Shown in pieces: positions 7,869 to 17,459 of a stretch of 64,000 bases of DNA. Location: the NCBI GenBank assembly GCA_965247425.1, contig OZ252023.1, forward strand, positions 6,324,001 through 6,388,000. Reading direction: 5' to 3'. The notes beneath the pieces were generated by a model. The model did not search any database. It saw only the letters and a program-made list of their open reading frames with translations, and was not told the DNA's origin. The stretch's first letter is position 1; each line of letters opens with the position of its first letter. The stretch comes from CAZOZZ01 sp965247425 (GTDB lineage Bacteria > Acidobacteriota > Terriglobia > 20CM-2-55-15). The translations under genes were made by a program, and so were the position numbers.

Positions 7869-8459
7869 CTAGGAGCCTGCGTGGGTCTCGGCCGCCTCGT
7901 GAATCCGCAGGAGTTCCGCTCCGATCCTCTTGCTCAAATACAACTTCGATTCACGTGTGTCCTTCAGGTCGGGCTGAAACTTGACGACGTTGAACTCCAT
8001 GTGGTCGAGCGTCTTCCTCATGGGATAAAATTTGTTTTTCGTCTTCACGACAAGCTCGTGGTACCCGTGCTGGTGGGCCCACTCTTCCTGCTGCTCGGAC
8101 AGCGCACGATAGTGGCCGGCCCCTCGCCAACCCTTCCGGGTTCCCCCTATCCAGCTGTAGAAAATCTTCCGGTCCGAAAACTGGACACAGCCGGACAACT
8201 GGCTGACCAGGTCCACGAGCTTGGCCTGGGTTTCGAACTCCTTGAGTTCGTGACCTACCTTGAACGCAACGGGTATGAGCGCTTCTTCATCGTCGGGCGA
8301 CGGAGCCATCGACAGAAGAATCAGGCATTCGCGGTCCTTCAAGCGTTCTATTATTTCGTCCGCGGCCTTCTTGCTCTGAAACTCGGAGAAGTTCTCTTCG
8401 ATATACTGAACTTCCAGAGCACCCTGTTCTAGAGCATACTGCCGAATGGTGTGTTTCAT
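7869..8459 (-). CDS. GNAT-family N-acetyltransferase
   Basis: This 196-residue protein has a GNAT-like C-terminal half: GYHELVVKTKNKFYPMRKTL followed by a DHMEFNVVKF strand, as in acetyltransferases whose last helix-strand pair binds acetyl-CoA. The middle segment AGHYRALSEQQEEWAHQHGY fits the helix before it. I chose the ATG at 8459. A longer frame back to 8651 would run over the start of the divergent antiporter gene and adds unrelated sequence. The substrate is unknown. An acidic N-terminal segment (IEENFSEFQSKKAADEIIE) may be specific to this subfamily. Confidence 0.7.
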   Translation of the reverse strand: MKHTIRQYALEQGALEVQYIEENFSEFQSKKAADEIIERLKDRECLILLSMAPSPDDEEALIPVAFKVGHELKEFETQAKLVDLVSQLSGCVQFSDRKIFYSWIGGTRKGWRGAGHYRALSEQQEEWAHQHGYHELVVKTKNKFYPMRKTLDHMEFNVVKFQPDLKDTRESKLYLSKRIGAELLRIHEAAETHAGS

Positions 8460-8602
8460 CCCGAACCGTCTCCGTCTGTGAACAATCAGTATGAACGTGC
8501 CAAAGATAACATGTTTCGCCCAGAACAAGGGGTCAGGGCCCGCTCGGGAATCGATGACAATCTTGACCGCATAACGGCGATGCGATACCTTCCCATCGAC
8601 AT

Positions 8603-9841
8603 ATGAACCTGCTCCACACGATGACCGTCCTGGTATGCCTCTCGGCGGCATTTGGCTACATCAACCACAGGTTCCTCAAGCTGCCAATCAAGATCGGACT
8701 CATGATAATCGCGCTGGCGATGTCACTGGCGCTGGTCCTGCTCAACAGCATTGGCGTCGGTGTGGCTGCCGAAGCCCAGGCGTTCGTTTCCGGCATCGAT
8801 TTCAACCTGGCCCTGATGCAGGGAATGCTGAGCTTCCTGTTGTTCGCCGGGGCGCTCCAGGTCAACCTCGATGATCTTCTCAAGCAGAAGTGGGTCGTTT
8901 TGACGCTGGCCTCGTTCGGCATCGTGATGTCAACATTCATCGTTGGGACACTCAGCTACTTCCTGTTCGACCTCGTCGGCCTTGGACTTCGATACATCGA
9001 CTGCCTTCTGTTCGGCGCACTGATCTCGCCCACGGACCCGATCGCCGTTGTAGGCATTCTGAAACTGGCGAAGGCGCCCAAAACGCTTGAAACCAAGATC
9101 ACCGGAGAGTCTTTGTTCAACGACGGCGTCGGGATCGTCATTTTTCTCGTCCTGCTCGATGTCGCAGTTCGGGGAGAGGTTTCGGCCGGCGACGTTCTGC
9201 TGCTTTTTGCTGAAGAGGTGATCGGCGGCCTCCTGGTCGGTCTGGTGATCGGATATGTAGCGTACCGGATGCTGCGATCCACCGACGAGTATCAAGTGGA
9301 AATCCTGATCACCCTGGCACTGGTCATGGGTGGTTCCTCCCTTTCGAGTTTCCTGCATGCGTCAGGGCCGATCGCCGTCGTCATCGCCGGGCTGATGATC
9401 GGAAACCACGGACGCAGCTTCGCCATGTCGAAAGTTACGGTGGAACACCTGGACTCGTTCTGGGAATTGGTGGATGAGCTGTTGAATGCGATCCTGTTCG
9501 TGCTGATCGGCCTGGTCGTTGTGACGGTGAGCTTCCGGGTTGACTACCTTGAAGCGATCCTGCTCGCCATCCCAATCGTTCTGCTCTCGCGCTTTATTTC
9601 AGTCGGCATCCCCATCCAGTTGTTCAGCCTCGTTCGCGAGTTCAGCAACCGGGCCACCCTGATCCTCACGTGGGGAGGCCTGCGGGGAGGGATTTCCGTG
9701 GCGCTGGCCCTGTCGCTACCGCCAGGTCCATCCCGAGATGCCCTGGTAACGATCACATATGGCGTCGTCGCCTTCTCGATCATCGTGCAGGGCCTGACGA
9801 TCAGCGGTGTGGTCGCCAGAGCGGAAACCCACCCCAACTGA
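8603..9841 (+). CDS. NhaP-type Na+(K+)/H+ antiporter (CPA1)
   Basis: This 412-residue polytopic inner-membrane protein has about 12 hydrophobic segments and would exchange Na+ or K+ for protons. The CPA1 ion-binding motif is visible as SPTDPIAVVGILK, followed by TGESLFNDGVGIVIF, the conserved ND pair of NhaP/NHE transporters. A later segment, LTWGGLRGGISVALALSL, is the conserved Arg-containing helix. There is no long cytoplasmic C-terminal regulatory tail. It is transcribed divergently from the GNAT gene with 143 bases between them. The ATG at 8603 lacks a strong Shine-Dalgarno. Confidence 0.93.
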   Translation: MNLLHTMTVLVCLSAAFGYINHRFLKLPIKIGLMIIALAMSLALVLLNSIGVGVAAEAQAFVSGIDFNLALMQGMLSFLLFAGALQVNLDDLLKQKWVVLTLASFGIVMSTFIVGTLSYFLFDLVGLGLRYIDCLLFGALISPTDPIAVVGILKLAKAPKTLETKITGESLFNDGVGIVIFLVLLDVAVRGEVSAGDVLLLFAEEVIGGLLVGLVIGYVAYRMLRSTDEYQVEILITLALVMGGSSLSSFLHASGPIAVVIAGLMIGNHGRSFAMSKVTVEHLDSFWELVDELLNAILFVLIGLVVVTVSFRVDYLEAILLAIPIVLLSRFISVGIPIQLFSLVREFSNRATLILTWGGLRGGISVALALSLPPGPSRDALVTITYGVVAFSIIVQGLTISGVVARAETHPN

Positions 9842-9876
9842 AGGCTCGGGTCATCCCTTGAAGATTAGAAGATTCA

Positions 9877-10018
9877 CCGCGAAGACGCTGATAAGACGGA
9901 GAAAGAATTTTCACCGCAGAGGCGCAGAGCGGAAGGGATAAATATAAAAAAGACCTCCGCGCCTCCGCGCCTTTGCGGTAAAAACATCCCCTCTGCGTCC
10001 TCGTGTCTTCACGGCGAG
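9877..10018. repeat. Intergenic nested inverted repeat between convergent genes
   Basis: CACCGCAGAGGCGCAGAG (9912-9929) pairs with CTCCGCGCCTCCGCGCCTTTGCGG (about 9954-9978). An outer pair, TTCACCGCGAAGACGCTGAT and the GTCTTCACGGCGAG stretch near 10005-10018, encloses it. It separates the converging antiporter and peptidase genes and belongs to the CGCAGAG family seen at 6874 and 30579. It may act as a transcription barrier. Confidence 0.65.
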
Positions 10019-10039
10019 GTCCAAAACGTTTCGGCGCCT

Positions 10040-12091
10040 CTATGAAACAAATCCGCGGTCACGCATTAAGGCTTCAATCCGGGCGTCACGACCGCGGAAT
10101 GCCCGGTAGGCTTCGGCGGGATCGACCGCGTTACGGACCGCGAACAGGTTGTGGACCGCCTTCTTTGCCAGATCCTTGTCGTAGAACCCCCCCGGGGCTT
10201 CGGCGAAGGCTTCGGCGGCGTCCGCGGTGAGCACGTCGGCCCACATGTAGCCGTAATATCCGGCCGCATAGCTTTCGGTGGAAAAGACATGCCCGAAGTG
10301 GGGGCTTCGATGGCGCATGACGATTTCCGAGGGCATGTCGAGTGCGGCCAGGACGGTGCCTTCGGCGGTGTTCGGGTCCATGCCCGCGGGACCCATCGTG
10401 TGGTACTTCATGTCGACGAGAGCGGAGGCGAGGTACTCCGTCGTCCCGAATCCCTGGTTGAACGTCGCGGCCTTCTTGATCTTTCCGCCCAGTTCGGCGG
10501 GAATCGGCTCGCCCGATTCAACATGAACCAGATAACCGTCTATCACCTTGTCGGTCACCAACCAGCGCTCCAGCAGTTGCGATTGAAGCTCCGTGTAGTC
10601 ACGCACACCGCTGTTCAGGGTCGGATACTCGACCGTCGACGAAAGATAGTGCAGGGCATGGCCGAACTCGTGGAACAGTGTTCTTGCATCGTCCAGTGAA
10701 ACCAGGACAGGCTCACCCGGCGCGCCTTTGATGAAGTTCGAGTTGTTCGAGGCCAGTACCGTCCTTTTGCCCTCGAACGTTTCGTGGCCGCGGTAGGATG
10801 TCGCCCAGGCGCCCGAACTTTTACCTGGGCGGGCGTAGGGATCGAGGTACCAAAGACCAACATGATCTCCCGAGACCTTGTCCACAACTTCCCAGACCCG
10901 GACATCGTCGTGGAAAACGGGAACCGAGTCTTCCTTCACCGGTCTGAAGTCAAAATCGAACAGCTCGCCTGCAACAAAGAACATCGCCTCGCGAAGCTTG
11001 TCCAGCTGCAGATACTGCCGGACCTCATCGGAATCCAGATCGTATTTTTTCTTCCGGACTTTCTCCGAGTAGTACAGATAGTCCCAGGGGGCTATCCTGA
11101 TGCCGTCGCCACGTGCGTCGGCCAGAGCCTGCATGTCGGCGACCTCTTCCCGAACACGCGAAAGGGCGGCGGGCCACACGGATTCCAACAGGTCCATCGC
11201 CTGACCGGGAGTCTTGGCCATGCGGTCTTCGAGTTGCCACTCGGCGTAATTTCGATACCCCAAAAGTCCCACCCGTTCATGCCTCAAGCTCAGAATTTCG
11301 GCAAGGAGCGCCTTGTTGTCGTGTTCGTCACCGTTGTCGCCCCGGCTCGAGTATGTGCGCCACACCTTCTCCCGTAGCTCGCGCTCATCGGAGGACTTCA
11401 GGAACGGATCGGTCGACGAACGTGTGTTGGTGACGGCATACTCCCCTCGACGGCCACGCTCGGCAGCGGCGAGAGCCGCGGCCTCGACAAATGATTCCGA
11501 CAGACCGCCGAGCTGGTCCGCGCGGAGGTAATGAACATATTTTTCCTCATCGGCAAGAACGTTGTTCGAAAAACGGGTGTGAAGCTCGGCGAGTCGCTGG
11601 TTGATCGCCACATATCGTTGCTTCGCTTCGTCATCCAGAGTCGCGCCGTGACGCGCGAACGTATCGAACACCAGCCAGACGAGACGCTTCTGATCGCTGC
11701 GCAACCCCACCATCTCCGGACCTTCATACACGGTACGGACACGGTCGAACAGCGCCTGGTTCTGCAGGATTTTCGACTGAAACTCGGCAAGGCGGGGAGC
11801 CATTTCTCCCTGGATTTCCCTGAACTCGGGCGTCGACAGGTTCGAGCTCCAGATCCCCCAGAATGGGAACACTCGATCAAGATCCCGCCCACACCGCTCC
11901 ATGGCAACGATTGTGTTGTCGAACGTGGGCGGTTCGGATTTGTTCGCAATCGCGTCGATTTCCGCGAGGTGGCTCGCCATACCGGCCTCGAGCGCCGGCC
12001 TCAGAGCTCCGAGGCTCATTTTGTCGAAGGCGGGAACACCGCCGTACTGGCCAGTCCATTCCGCCAGCAGGATATTGTCGTCAGTCGTCAT
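10040..12091 (-). CDS. M3-family zinc oligopeptidase (Dcp/PrlC type)
   Basis: This 683-residue metallopeptidase cleaves oligopeptides. Zinc is bound by H474-E-F-G-H478 in TLFHEFGHALHYL, and the third ligand Glu lies about 25 residues later in DYTELQSQLLERW. The helical N-terminal half (TFDNTIVAMERCGRDLDRVF) and the length match peptidyl-dipeptidase Dcp and oligopeptidase A. No signal peptide is seen, so it is probably cytoplasmic. The start ATG at 12091 begins MTTDDNILLAEWTG, a typical start for the family. It is a single gene, convergent with the antiporter. Confidence 0.94.
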   Translation of the reverse strand: MTTDDNILLAEWTGQYGGVPAFDKMSLGALRPALEAGMASHLAEIDAIANKSEPPTFDNTIVAMERCGRDLDRVFPFWGIWSSNLSTPEFREIQGEMAPRLAEFQSKILQNQALFDRVRTVYEGPEMVGLRSDQKRLVWLVFDTFARHGATLDDEAKQRYVAINQRLAELHTRFSNNVLADEEKYVHYLRADQLGGLSESFVEAAALAAAERGRRGEYAVTNTRSSTDPFLKSSDERELREKVWRTYSSRGDNGDEHDNKALLAEILSLRHERVGLLGYRNYAEWQLEDRMAKTPGQAMDLLESVWPAALSRVREEVADMQALADARGDGIRIAPWDYLYYSEKVRKKKYDLDSDEVRQYLQLDKLREAMFFVAGELFDFDFRPVKEDSVPVFHDDVRVWEVVDKVSGDHVGLWYLDPYARPGKSSGAWATSYRGHETFEGKRTVLASNNSNFIKGAPGEPVLVSLDDARTLFHEFGHALHYLSSTVEYPTLNSGVRDYTELQSQLLERWLVTDKVIDGYLVHVESGEPIPAELGGKIKKAATFNQGFGTTEYLASALVDMKYHTMGPAGMDPNTAEGTVLAALDMPSEIVMRHRSPHFGHVFSTESYAAGYYGYMWADVLTADAAEAFAEAPGGFYDKDLAKKAVHNLFAVRNAVDPAEAYRAFRGRDARIEALMRDRGFVS

Positions 12092-12362
12092 TTAGTGTGT
12101 CTCTCCGTAGGTGCTCGACCTTGTGGTCGTTCAGCGCCCTCACAATCGTTTCTAGGCTGCCTGTCTCCATTCCCGGTGGATTATAGCGCGTTAGTCGCGC
12201 CACAATCGGGAACCGGAGTGTGGAAATTTTACGGTAGGCTCGAAGCCAACTCTTTTCCCTCGAACGGGTTCTCTAATTTTTAGGGTCCGCTTCAAGAATA
12301 ACTTCGCAGAATTGACGCCCAGATTTCGGTCAGTTTGCGACCGAAGGTCACTGGGGGGTGGA

Positions 12363-14798
12363 ATGGCGACAATAGGACAGGACATTCGTTACGCGCTACG
12401 CGTTCTGGGAAACAATCCCCGGTTCACAGCCATCGCGGTGCTGACTCTGGCGATCGGTATCGGCGCCAACACGGCGATATTCAGCGTCGTGAACTCGATT
12501 CTCCTCAACCCACTTCCCTACGCGAACCCCGAGCGCCTCGTGGCAATTTTCACTCACGAGGTGGACAAGTCCGAGACACGCAACGCGACTTCTCCCGCCG
12601 ATTTCGTCGCCTGGGCCGATCGCAACAATGTCTTCGAAAACATGACCGCGGCGCAACCCTGGGCGCCGGTTCTCACGGGCAGCGACCGACCGGTCCAGCC
12701 TCCCGGCTTGAAGGCGTCAGTCAGCCTGTTCGAACTGCTCGGCGTCTCGCCATTGCTCGGACGCACGTTAGTCGCCGATGACGGATCTGCCGGCAGCGAA
12801 CATGTGGTGGTTCTCGGTTACCCGTTGTGGCAGCAGAACTTCGGAGGTGACGGCGGAATCGTCGGTCGCTCCGTGACACTGGACGGCGAATCTCATTCAG
12901 TTATCGGCGTGATGCCGGAGGGATTCCAATTCCCACCGTTCTGGGCGAGCGAAGCCATGCTCTGGGCTCCTCTTGTTCTGGGACCCGAAGCGGCAACGGA
13001 TCACTCCCGCGGGCTACGGATATTTGCCGGGCTGCGTCCGGGCGTTTCCCCCGACCAGGCCCAGGCGAATATGGATTTGATTGCACAGGGCCTAGTCGAG
13101 GATCGGCCGCGGACGAACACGGACATCGGCGTCAATGTGGAACGCTTGCGGGAGCCGGTCGTTTCCGGAGTACGGACCGCGCTGGTCGCGCTCCTTGGGG
13201 CGGTCGGCTTCGTTCTGCTGATAGCCTGCTCTAACGTGTCGGGTCTCATCTTGTCCCGGGCTGCCGGACGAAGGCGGGAAATCGCGGTTCGTGCCGCGCT
13301 TGGCGCTGGCCGATCGAGACTGGCACGCCAGCTTCTGGCCGAAAGTGCGACTCTATCGCTGCTGGGTGCCGTGACAGGCCTCGGAATGGCGTATGCCGGA
13401 GTGGAATTGCTTGTGGCACTGGCGCCCGGCGAAATCCCGCGACTGGGCGAAATCGGGATCGATCTGTCCGCCCTCGCCTTCACCCTGCTGGTTTCGGTAA
13501 TCGCCGCGGTGGTGTTCGGGTTGTTTCCCGCCCTCCAGGTTTCGAAATCGGATCTGACCGACTCGCTCAAACAGCGATCGACGACACAAGCGGGGACGAC
13601 CGGGCGGCGCCTCGGTCAATACTTGACGGCGTCGGAAGTGGCCCTGGCGATGGTCTTGCTCGTAGGCGCCTCTCTGATGGTCCACACGATGGTCCGGCTC
13701 GGGCGTACCGCCACCGGATTCGATTCGGCGAACGCGATGACGATGTCGATCTCACTGGCCGGATCGCAGTTTGCCCCACCGGAACGGCAACAGGCCTTCT
13801 TCAACGATGTCCTCGGAGGCGTCGGTTCGCTGCCAGGGGTCGTGTCCGCAGGTTTGGTCAATCACGTTCCGGTGGGTGGGGACACCTGGAGGCTGGACTT
13901 CACAGTGGACGGATCGGTGGGGGCACGCGATCCTGGCCGAAGACCGAATGCCGTTTTCAGAGTGGCAACGCCGGGCTACGAGAAGGCATTCGGGTTGAGA
14001 CTGATTGGCGGTCGGTGGTTTGAGAACCGAGACCGGTCCGACTCGCCAGGAGTGGTCGTGGTCAACGAATTGTTGGCCCGGAGGTATTGGGGACGGAAAG
14101 ACCCGGAAGGAATGCGGCTGAGGTTGGGGGCGACGGACTCGGAAGCGGAATGGCTTCGGGTTGTTGGGGTTGTCGGCGACACCATACAGTCGGGTGTCGG
14201 CCAGAGCCCGGTTCCAGAGATCTACTTTCCGTACACACAGAATCCGGTCTCGTTCTGGACAAACACCAGCCTGGTCGTCCGGGCTGCGGGAAATCCGGCC
14301 GGCATGGGATCGGCCCTGCGTGAAGCGGTCTGGGACATCGATCCGAATCTTCCGGTCTCCAACGTTCAGACCGTGGTCCAGGTTCTGAGGAATTCCCTGG
14401 GACAACAACGCTTCAACACGACCCTGCTGGCCTTGCTGGCGTCAATCGCCCTCCTGCTCGCCCTGGTCGGGATTTACGGAGTGATCTCCTATTCGGTAAG
14501 TCAGCGCCGGCATGAGATAGGAGTTAGAACAGCCCTGGGCGCCGGAACCGGGGACATCGTCAGGCTGTTTCTGACACAAGGGATGAAACCGGTCCTGATC
14601 GGACTCGCGGTCGGACTGCTGGCATCCCTGTGGCTCACTCGCTTCATCTCCAGCCTCCTGTTCGGGGTCGGCAGGACCGATGCACCCACGCTCGCCGTCG
14701 CCGCTCTTCTGATGGCAACGACCGCACTCGCCGCCAGTTACCTGCCCGCCCGTGCCGCATCCCGCAAGGACCCGCTCGAAGCGCTTCGGTCGGAGTGA
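12363..14798 (+). CDS. ADOP-type duplicated permease (MacB/FtsX family)
   Basis: This 811-residue membrane protein has two copies of the MacB periplasmic-core plus FtsX module. The first hydrophobic helix is LTLAIGIGANTAIFSVVNSILL near residue 25. A second group of helices lies near residues 270-400, and the repeat ends with helices near 680-800 (SISQR/GARTALGAG-type loop, then LPARAASRKDPLEALRSE). This duplicated architecture without a fused ATPase is the 'acidobacterial duplicated orphan permease' type and is the best taxonomic clue here. No ABC ATPase gene is adjacent. I chose the ATG at 12363, preceded by GGGGGG, over an earlier in-frame ATG. The substrate is unknown, perhaps a peptide, lipid or drug. 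Confidence 0.92.
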   Translation: MATIGQDIRYALRVLGNNPRFTAIAVLTLAIGIGANTAIFSVVNSILLNPLPYANPERLVAIFTHEVDKSETRNATSPADFVAWADRNNVFENMTAAQPWAPVLTGSDRPVQPPGLKASVSLFELLGVSPLLGRTLVADDGSAGSEHVVVLGYPLWQQNFGGDGGIVGRSVTLDGESHSVIGVMPEGFQFPPFWASEAMLWAPLVLGPEAATDHSRGLRIFAGLRPGVSPDQAQANMDLIAQGLVEDRPRTNTDIGVNVERLREPVVSGVRTALVALLGAVGFVLLIACSNVSGLILSRAAGRRREIAVRAALGAGRSRLARQLLAESATLSLLGAVTGLGMAYAGVELLVALAPGEIPRLGEIGIDLSALAFTLLVSVIAAVVFGLFPALQVSKSDLTDSLKQRSTTQAGTTGRRLGQYLTASEVALAMVLLVGASLMVHTMVRLGRTATGFDSANAMTMSISLAGSQFAPPERQQAFFNDVLGGVGSLPGVVSAGLVNHVPVGGDTWRLDFTVDGSVGARDPGRRPNAVFRVATPGYEKAFGLRLIGGRWFENRDRSDSPGVVVVNELLARRYWGRKDPEGMRLRLGATDSEAEWLRVVGVVGDTIQSGVGQSPVPEIYFPYTQNPVSFWTNTSLVVRAAGNPAGMGSALREAVWDIDPNLPVSNVQTVVQVLRNSLGQQRFNTTLLALLASIALLLALVGIYGVISYSVSQRRHEIGVRTALGAGTGDIVRLFLTQGMKPVLIGLAVGLLASLWLTRFISSLLFGVGRTDAPTLAVAALLMATTALAASYLPARAASRKDPLEALRSE

Positions 14799-14879
14799 TG
14801 GGGGTGGGGGGGAAGTGGTCAGTGGTCAGTGGTCAGTTGAGGGAAGCTGGGAGCATGCGGTTGTGAATTGACGGCCGGT

Positions 14880-14925
14880 GTGCCCGGCGGGCGCCCACGG
14901 AGGGACGCCCCGACACGCTCTCTTG
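14880..14925. repeat. GTGTCGGGG-family intergenic repeat before aconitase X
   Basis: CGGGCGCCCACGGAGGGACG followed by CCCCGACACGC is the reverse complement of the unit at 31824-31855 and shares its end with the arms at 3285-3444. It ends two bases before the aconitase X start codon, so the untranslated leader of that operon is largely repeat sequence. Confidence 0.6.
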
Positions 14926-14927
14926 AC

Positions 14928-16214
14928 ATGTCGGCTCCACCGACCGACGATGGACTCGTGGAACTATCCTCCCTGGATCAGGACTTACAGGCCGGCACGC
15001 ACGGGCCGGCGGCACAAATGGCCATGTCGATCATTCTTCGGATGGCCGAATTCCAGCGGGCCGATCGTTTGCTCGACATTACTCAAGCACATATTGACAG
15101 TTCGATCTACATGGGTGAGGCCGGGCTGGAGTTCGCCGAAAAACTGGCGGGCCTCGGGGCATCGGTGCGTGTCCCTACGACGCTCAACGTCAGTGCGGTC
15201 GACGAGCACAACTGGCAGGATTGGGCAGTTCCTCGAGAGTTCGCCGTGGCCTCTCGACGGCAGATGGCGGCGTACGAGAAGATGGGGTGTCGGCCCACCT
15301 GGACGTGTGCGCCTTACCAGACCGGGCTCATTCCGAAGTTCGGCCAACAGATCGCGTGGGGTGAATCCAACGCCATCGTATTCGCCAACTCGGTTATCGG
15401 CGCCAGAACGGAGCGGTATCCGGATCTGATGGATATCTGTGCGGCTATCACAGGACGCGTGCCTGCGGTCGGATTGCATCTTTCCGAGAACCGATCAGGA
15501 CAGGTGCTGATGCAACTCGAAGGGATCCCTCGCCAATTGCAGGAGACGGACGAGTTCTATCCGGTGCTCGGACACCTGATGGGAAAGATCGCCAGAGACA
15601 AGATCCCCGTGATCTCCGGCCTGGAGCCGAAACCGACCGAAGACCAGTTCAAAGCCATGGGGGCTGCGGGTTCGGCATCCGGGACCGTGGCGCTCTTCCA
15701 CGTTGTCGGCCATACACCCGAGGCCCGGAGCATGGATGAGGCTTTCGGCGGAGAGGGACCACGGCAGATCGAATCGATTACCCTGGACGACTTGCGCGAG
15801 GCACGTCGGGAACTGACGACGGCAACCGGCGAGGCTCTCGACATGGTCATCCTGGGCAGCCCCCATTTTTCTCTCGCGGAGTTCAAACAACTGTCTCCTC
15901 TCGTCGCCGGAAAACGCCGTAACGCCGACGTACAATTTCTCGTGACATCGAGCCGGACCATGGTGGAGTTGGCACGTGCGGCCGGACACCTCGATCCGCT
16001 GGAAGATTTCGGAGGTCAGGTGACCGTCGACACGTGCATCCTCGCTTCACCGATGCTTCCACCTGAAATAAAAATCTTAATGACGAACTCCGCCAAGTAC
16101 GCCTACTACGCTCCCGGCTTGCTCGACGCCGAAATTACCTTCGGCAGCCTGGCCGATTGCGTTCAATCCGCGGTCTCCGGCCACGTTGTAAGGGACGGAT
16201 CGTCATGGGAATAG
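14928..16214 (+). CDS. Aconitase X catalytic (large) subunit, DUF521
   Basis: This 428-residue catalytic subunit belongs to the aconitase X family. In bacteria such enzymes are known as cis-3-hydroxy-L-proline dehydratases, and in archaea as mevalonate-5-phosphate dehydratase. Family segments seen include ADRLLDITQAHIDSSIYMG, the MGCRPTWTCAPYQTG Cys pair, GESNAIVFANSVIGARTERY and HLSENRSGQ. I placed the start at ATG 14928 because the in-frame sequence before it is a dispersed repeat. The small swivel subunit overlaps the stop by ten bases, so the two are translated together. The substrate cannot be fixed from sequence, and no proline-pathway genes adjoin it. Confidence 0.88.
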   Translation: MSAPPTDDGLVELSSLDQDLQAGTHGPAAQMAMSIILRMAEFQRADRLLDITQAHIDSSIYMGEAGLEFAEKLAGLGASVRVPTTLNVSAVDEHNWQDWAVPREFAVASRRQMAAYEKMGCRPTWTCAPYQTGLIPKFGQQIAWGESNAIVFANSVIGARTERYPDLMDICAAITGRVPAVGLHLSENRSGQVLMQLEGIPRQLQETDEFYPVLGHLMGKIARDKIPVISGLEPKPTEDQFKAMGAAGSASGTVALFHVVGHTPEARSMDEAFGGEGPRQIESITLDDLREARRELTTATGEALDMVILGSPHFSLAEFKQLSPLVAGKRRNADVQFLVTSSRTMVELARAAGHLDPLEDFGGQVTVDTCILASPMLPPEIKILMTNSAKYAYYAPGLLDAEITFGSLADCVQSAVSGHVVRDGSSWE

Positions 16215-16621
16215 AGATCAGGGGGACCCCGCTCATCGCCGGAAAAGCCACGGGACCGTTGCTGGTTTCCGACGAGCCGCTCAGCTTCTGGGGCGGATAC
16301 GATTACAAGACCGGAACGATCATCGACCAGAGACATCCGCTCGCAGGAGAGCGAGCAGGAGGGCGAATCCTTGCCCTTCCATTCACTCGTGGGTCGAGCA
16401 GCACAACGGCCGTTCTACTCGAAGCGGTAAAGGCCGGTACGGCGCCGGCGGCGATCCTGTCGACCGAACCGGATTCGTTCTTCGCCCTGGCTTCCATCGT
16501 CTCCGATGAGATGTATGGAGAGGCCATCCCGCTGGTGCAGCTCTCGGTTGAAGACTTCGGAAAACTTCGCTCAGGCCGGCCCGCTCGGGTCACCGAGGAT
16601 GGAGTCGTAGCGATCGATTAG
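16205..16621 (+). CDS. Aconitase X swivel (small) subunit, DUF126
   Basis: This 138-residue swivel domain completes the aconitase X heterodimer. It shows GKATGPLLVSDEPLSFWGGYD near the N-terminus, the IIDQRHPLAGERAGGRI strand-loop and the catalytic serine loop PFTRGSSSTTAVLLE. Its ATG at 16205 overlaps the large-subunit stop, so stoichiometric production is likely. In many organisms the two subunits are fused, but here they are separate. An unrelated alpha/beta hydrolase gene converges 27 bases downstream. Confidence 0.88.
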   Translation: MGIEIRGTPLIAGKATGPLLVSDEPLSFWGGYDYKTGTIIDQRHPLAGERAGGRILALPFTRGSSSTTAVLLEAVKAGTAPAAILSTEPDSFFALASIVSDEMYGEAIPLVQLSVEDFGKLRSGRPARVTEDGVVAID

Positions 16622-16648
16622 CTGCAGGAAGATTCACCCCGATTCTCC

Positions 16649-17431
16649 CTACAGTTCGGCCAGGAACCCATCCACGATGCGATTCGATTCCTCATGCGCT
16701 CGATGCTCGCTGTGCGGGCTGTGCCCTCCACCCTCGATCACATGAATGGTCACCTGGGGCAGAAGTGCCCGGATGGCATCGAGTTCACCGGGCTCCGTCC
16801 GTGGATCCTCGGAGCCGTGAATCAGGATCGTCGGAACTGAAAGCTCTGACAATCGTCCGCCGTAGAGGTCCTCGGCCGGGTCCTTCGAACCGTAGTGGAT
16901 GTCGAGCCACGCCTGCCCATGGTTTTCCAGTAGCTTCCGCCAGTAGTCTTCACCGTGTTCCTGAGCCAGGATCGAGACGGCCTTCTCTCCGAATTTGTCC
17001 GGATTCGTGGCTGCCGTCTCAAAGAAGCCCTTGGACCGGGGCTTCTGACGGTCGTAATGAGCAGCTTCCATGACGATGCCGCTGACGCGATCCGGCGACT
17101 CGATCCCCGCCAGGGCGGCCGTAACCGCTCCGTCGCTGTGTCCCCACAACACCGACCGTTCGATCCCAAGGGCATCCAGAAAGGCGACCGTCTCGCTTGC
17201 GGCCCGTTGATGAAAGCCTCTCGGGAAGGCCGCCCCCCTGGACGACCGGCCGTATCCGGAACGATCCGGTATGAGTATGCGGAAGTTGTGATGAAACTCC
17301 CTGATCTGGTTGTCGAACGGGTACATCTCATAGCCCCACCCTCCATGCAGGAAGATCATCGGGGGGCCTTCGCCAAATTCCCTGTAGAAGATGGATGGCT
17401 TTCGGGTTTCGAGGTCCAGTTCTATGTACAT
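16649..17431 (-). CDS. Alpha/beta hydrolase
   Basis: This 260-residue alpha/beta-hydrolase-fold enzyme has the full triad: Ser99 in the nucleophile elbow GHSDG, Asp209 in HGSEDPRTE and His237 in EGGGHSPH. The oxyanion-hole HGGWG motif is near residue 30. The start ATG at 17431 gives an N-terminus that enters the first strand directly, with no signal peptide, so it is likely cytoplasmic. It lies 28 bases after the sorbosone-dehydrogenase-like gene on the same strand and may be co-transcribed with it. The substrate, ester or lactone, is unknown. Confidence 0.88.
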   Translation of the reverse strand: MYIELDLETRKPSIFYREFGEGPPMIFLHGGWGYEMYPFDNQIREFHHNFRILIPDRSGYGRSSRGAAFPRGFHQRAASETVAFLDALGIERSVLWGHSDGAVTAALAGIESPDRVSGIVMEAAHYDRQKPRSKGFFETAATNPDKFGEKAVSILAQEHGEDYWRKLLENHGQAWLDIHYGSKDPAEDLYGGRLSELSVPTILIHGSEDPRTEPGELDAIRALLPQVTIHVIEGGGHSPHSEHRAHEESNRIVDGFLAEL

Positions 17432-17459
17432 ACGTTGCTTGAATGGAATCGGTCCAGTG

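Noticed and set aside
7867..7880. CTAGGAGCCTGCG resembling the MITE terminus
   Set aside because: Only 12-13 bases match and they form the end of the GNAT coding sequence. There is no partner end, so chance is likely.
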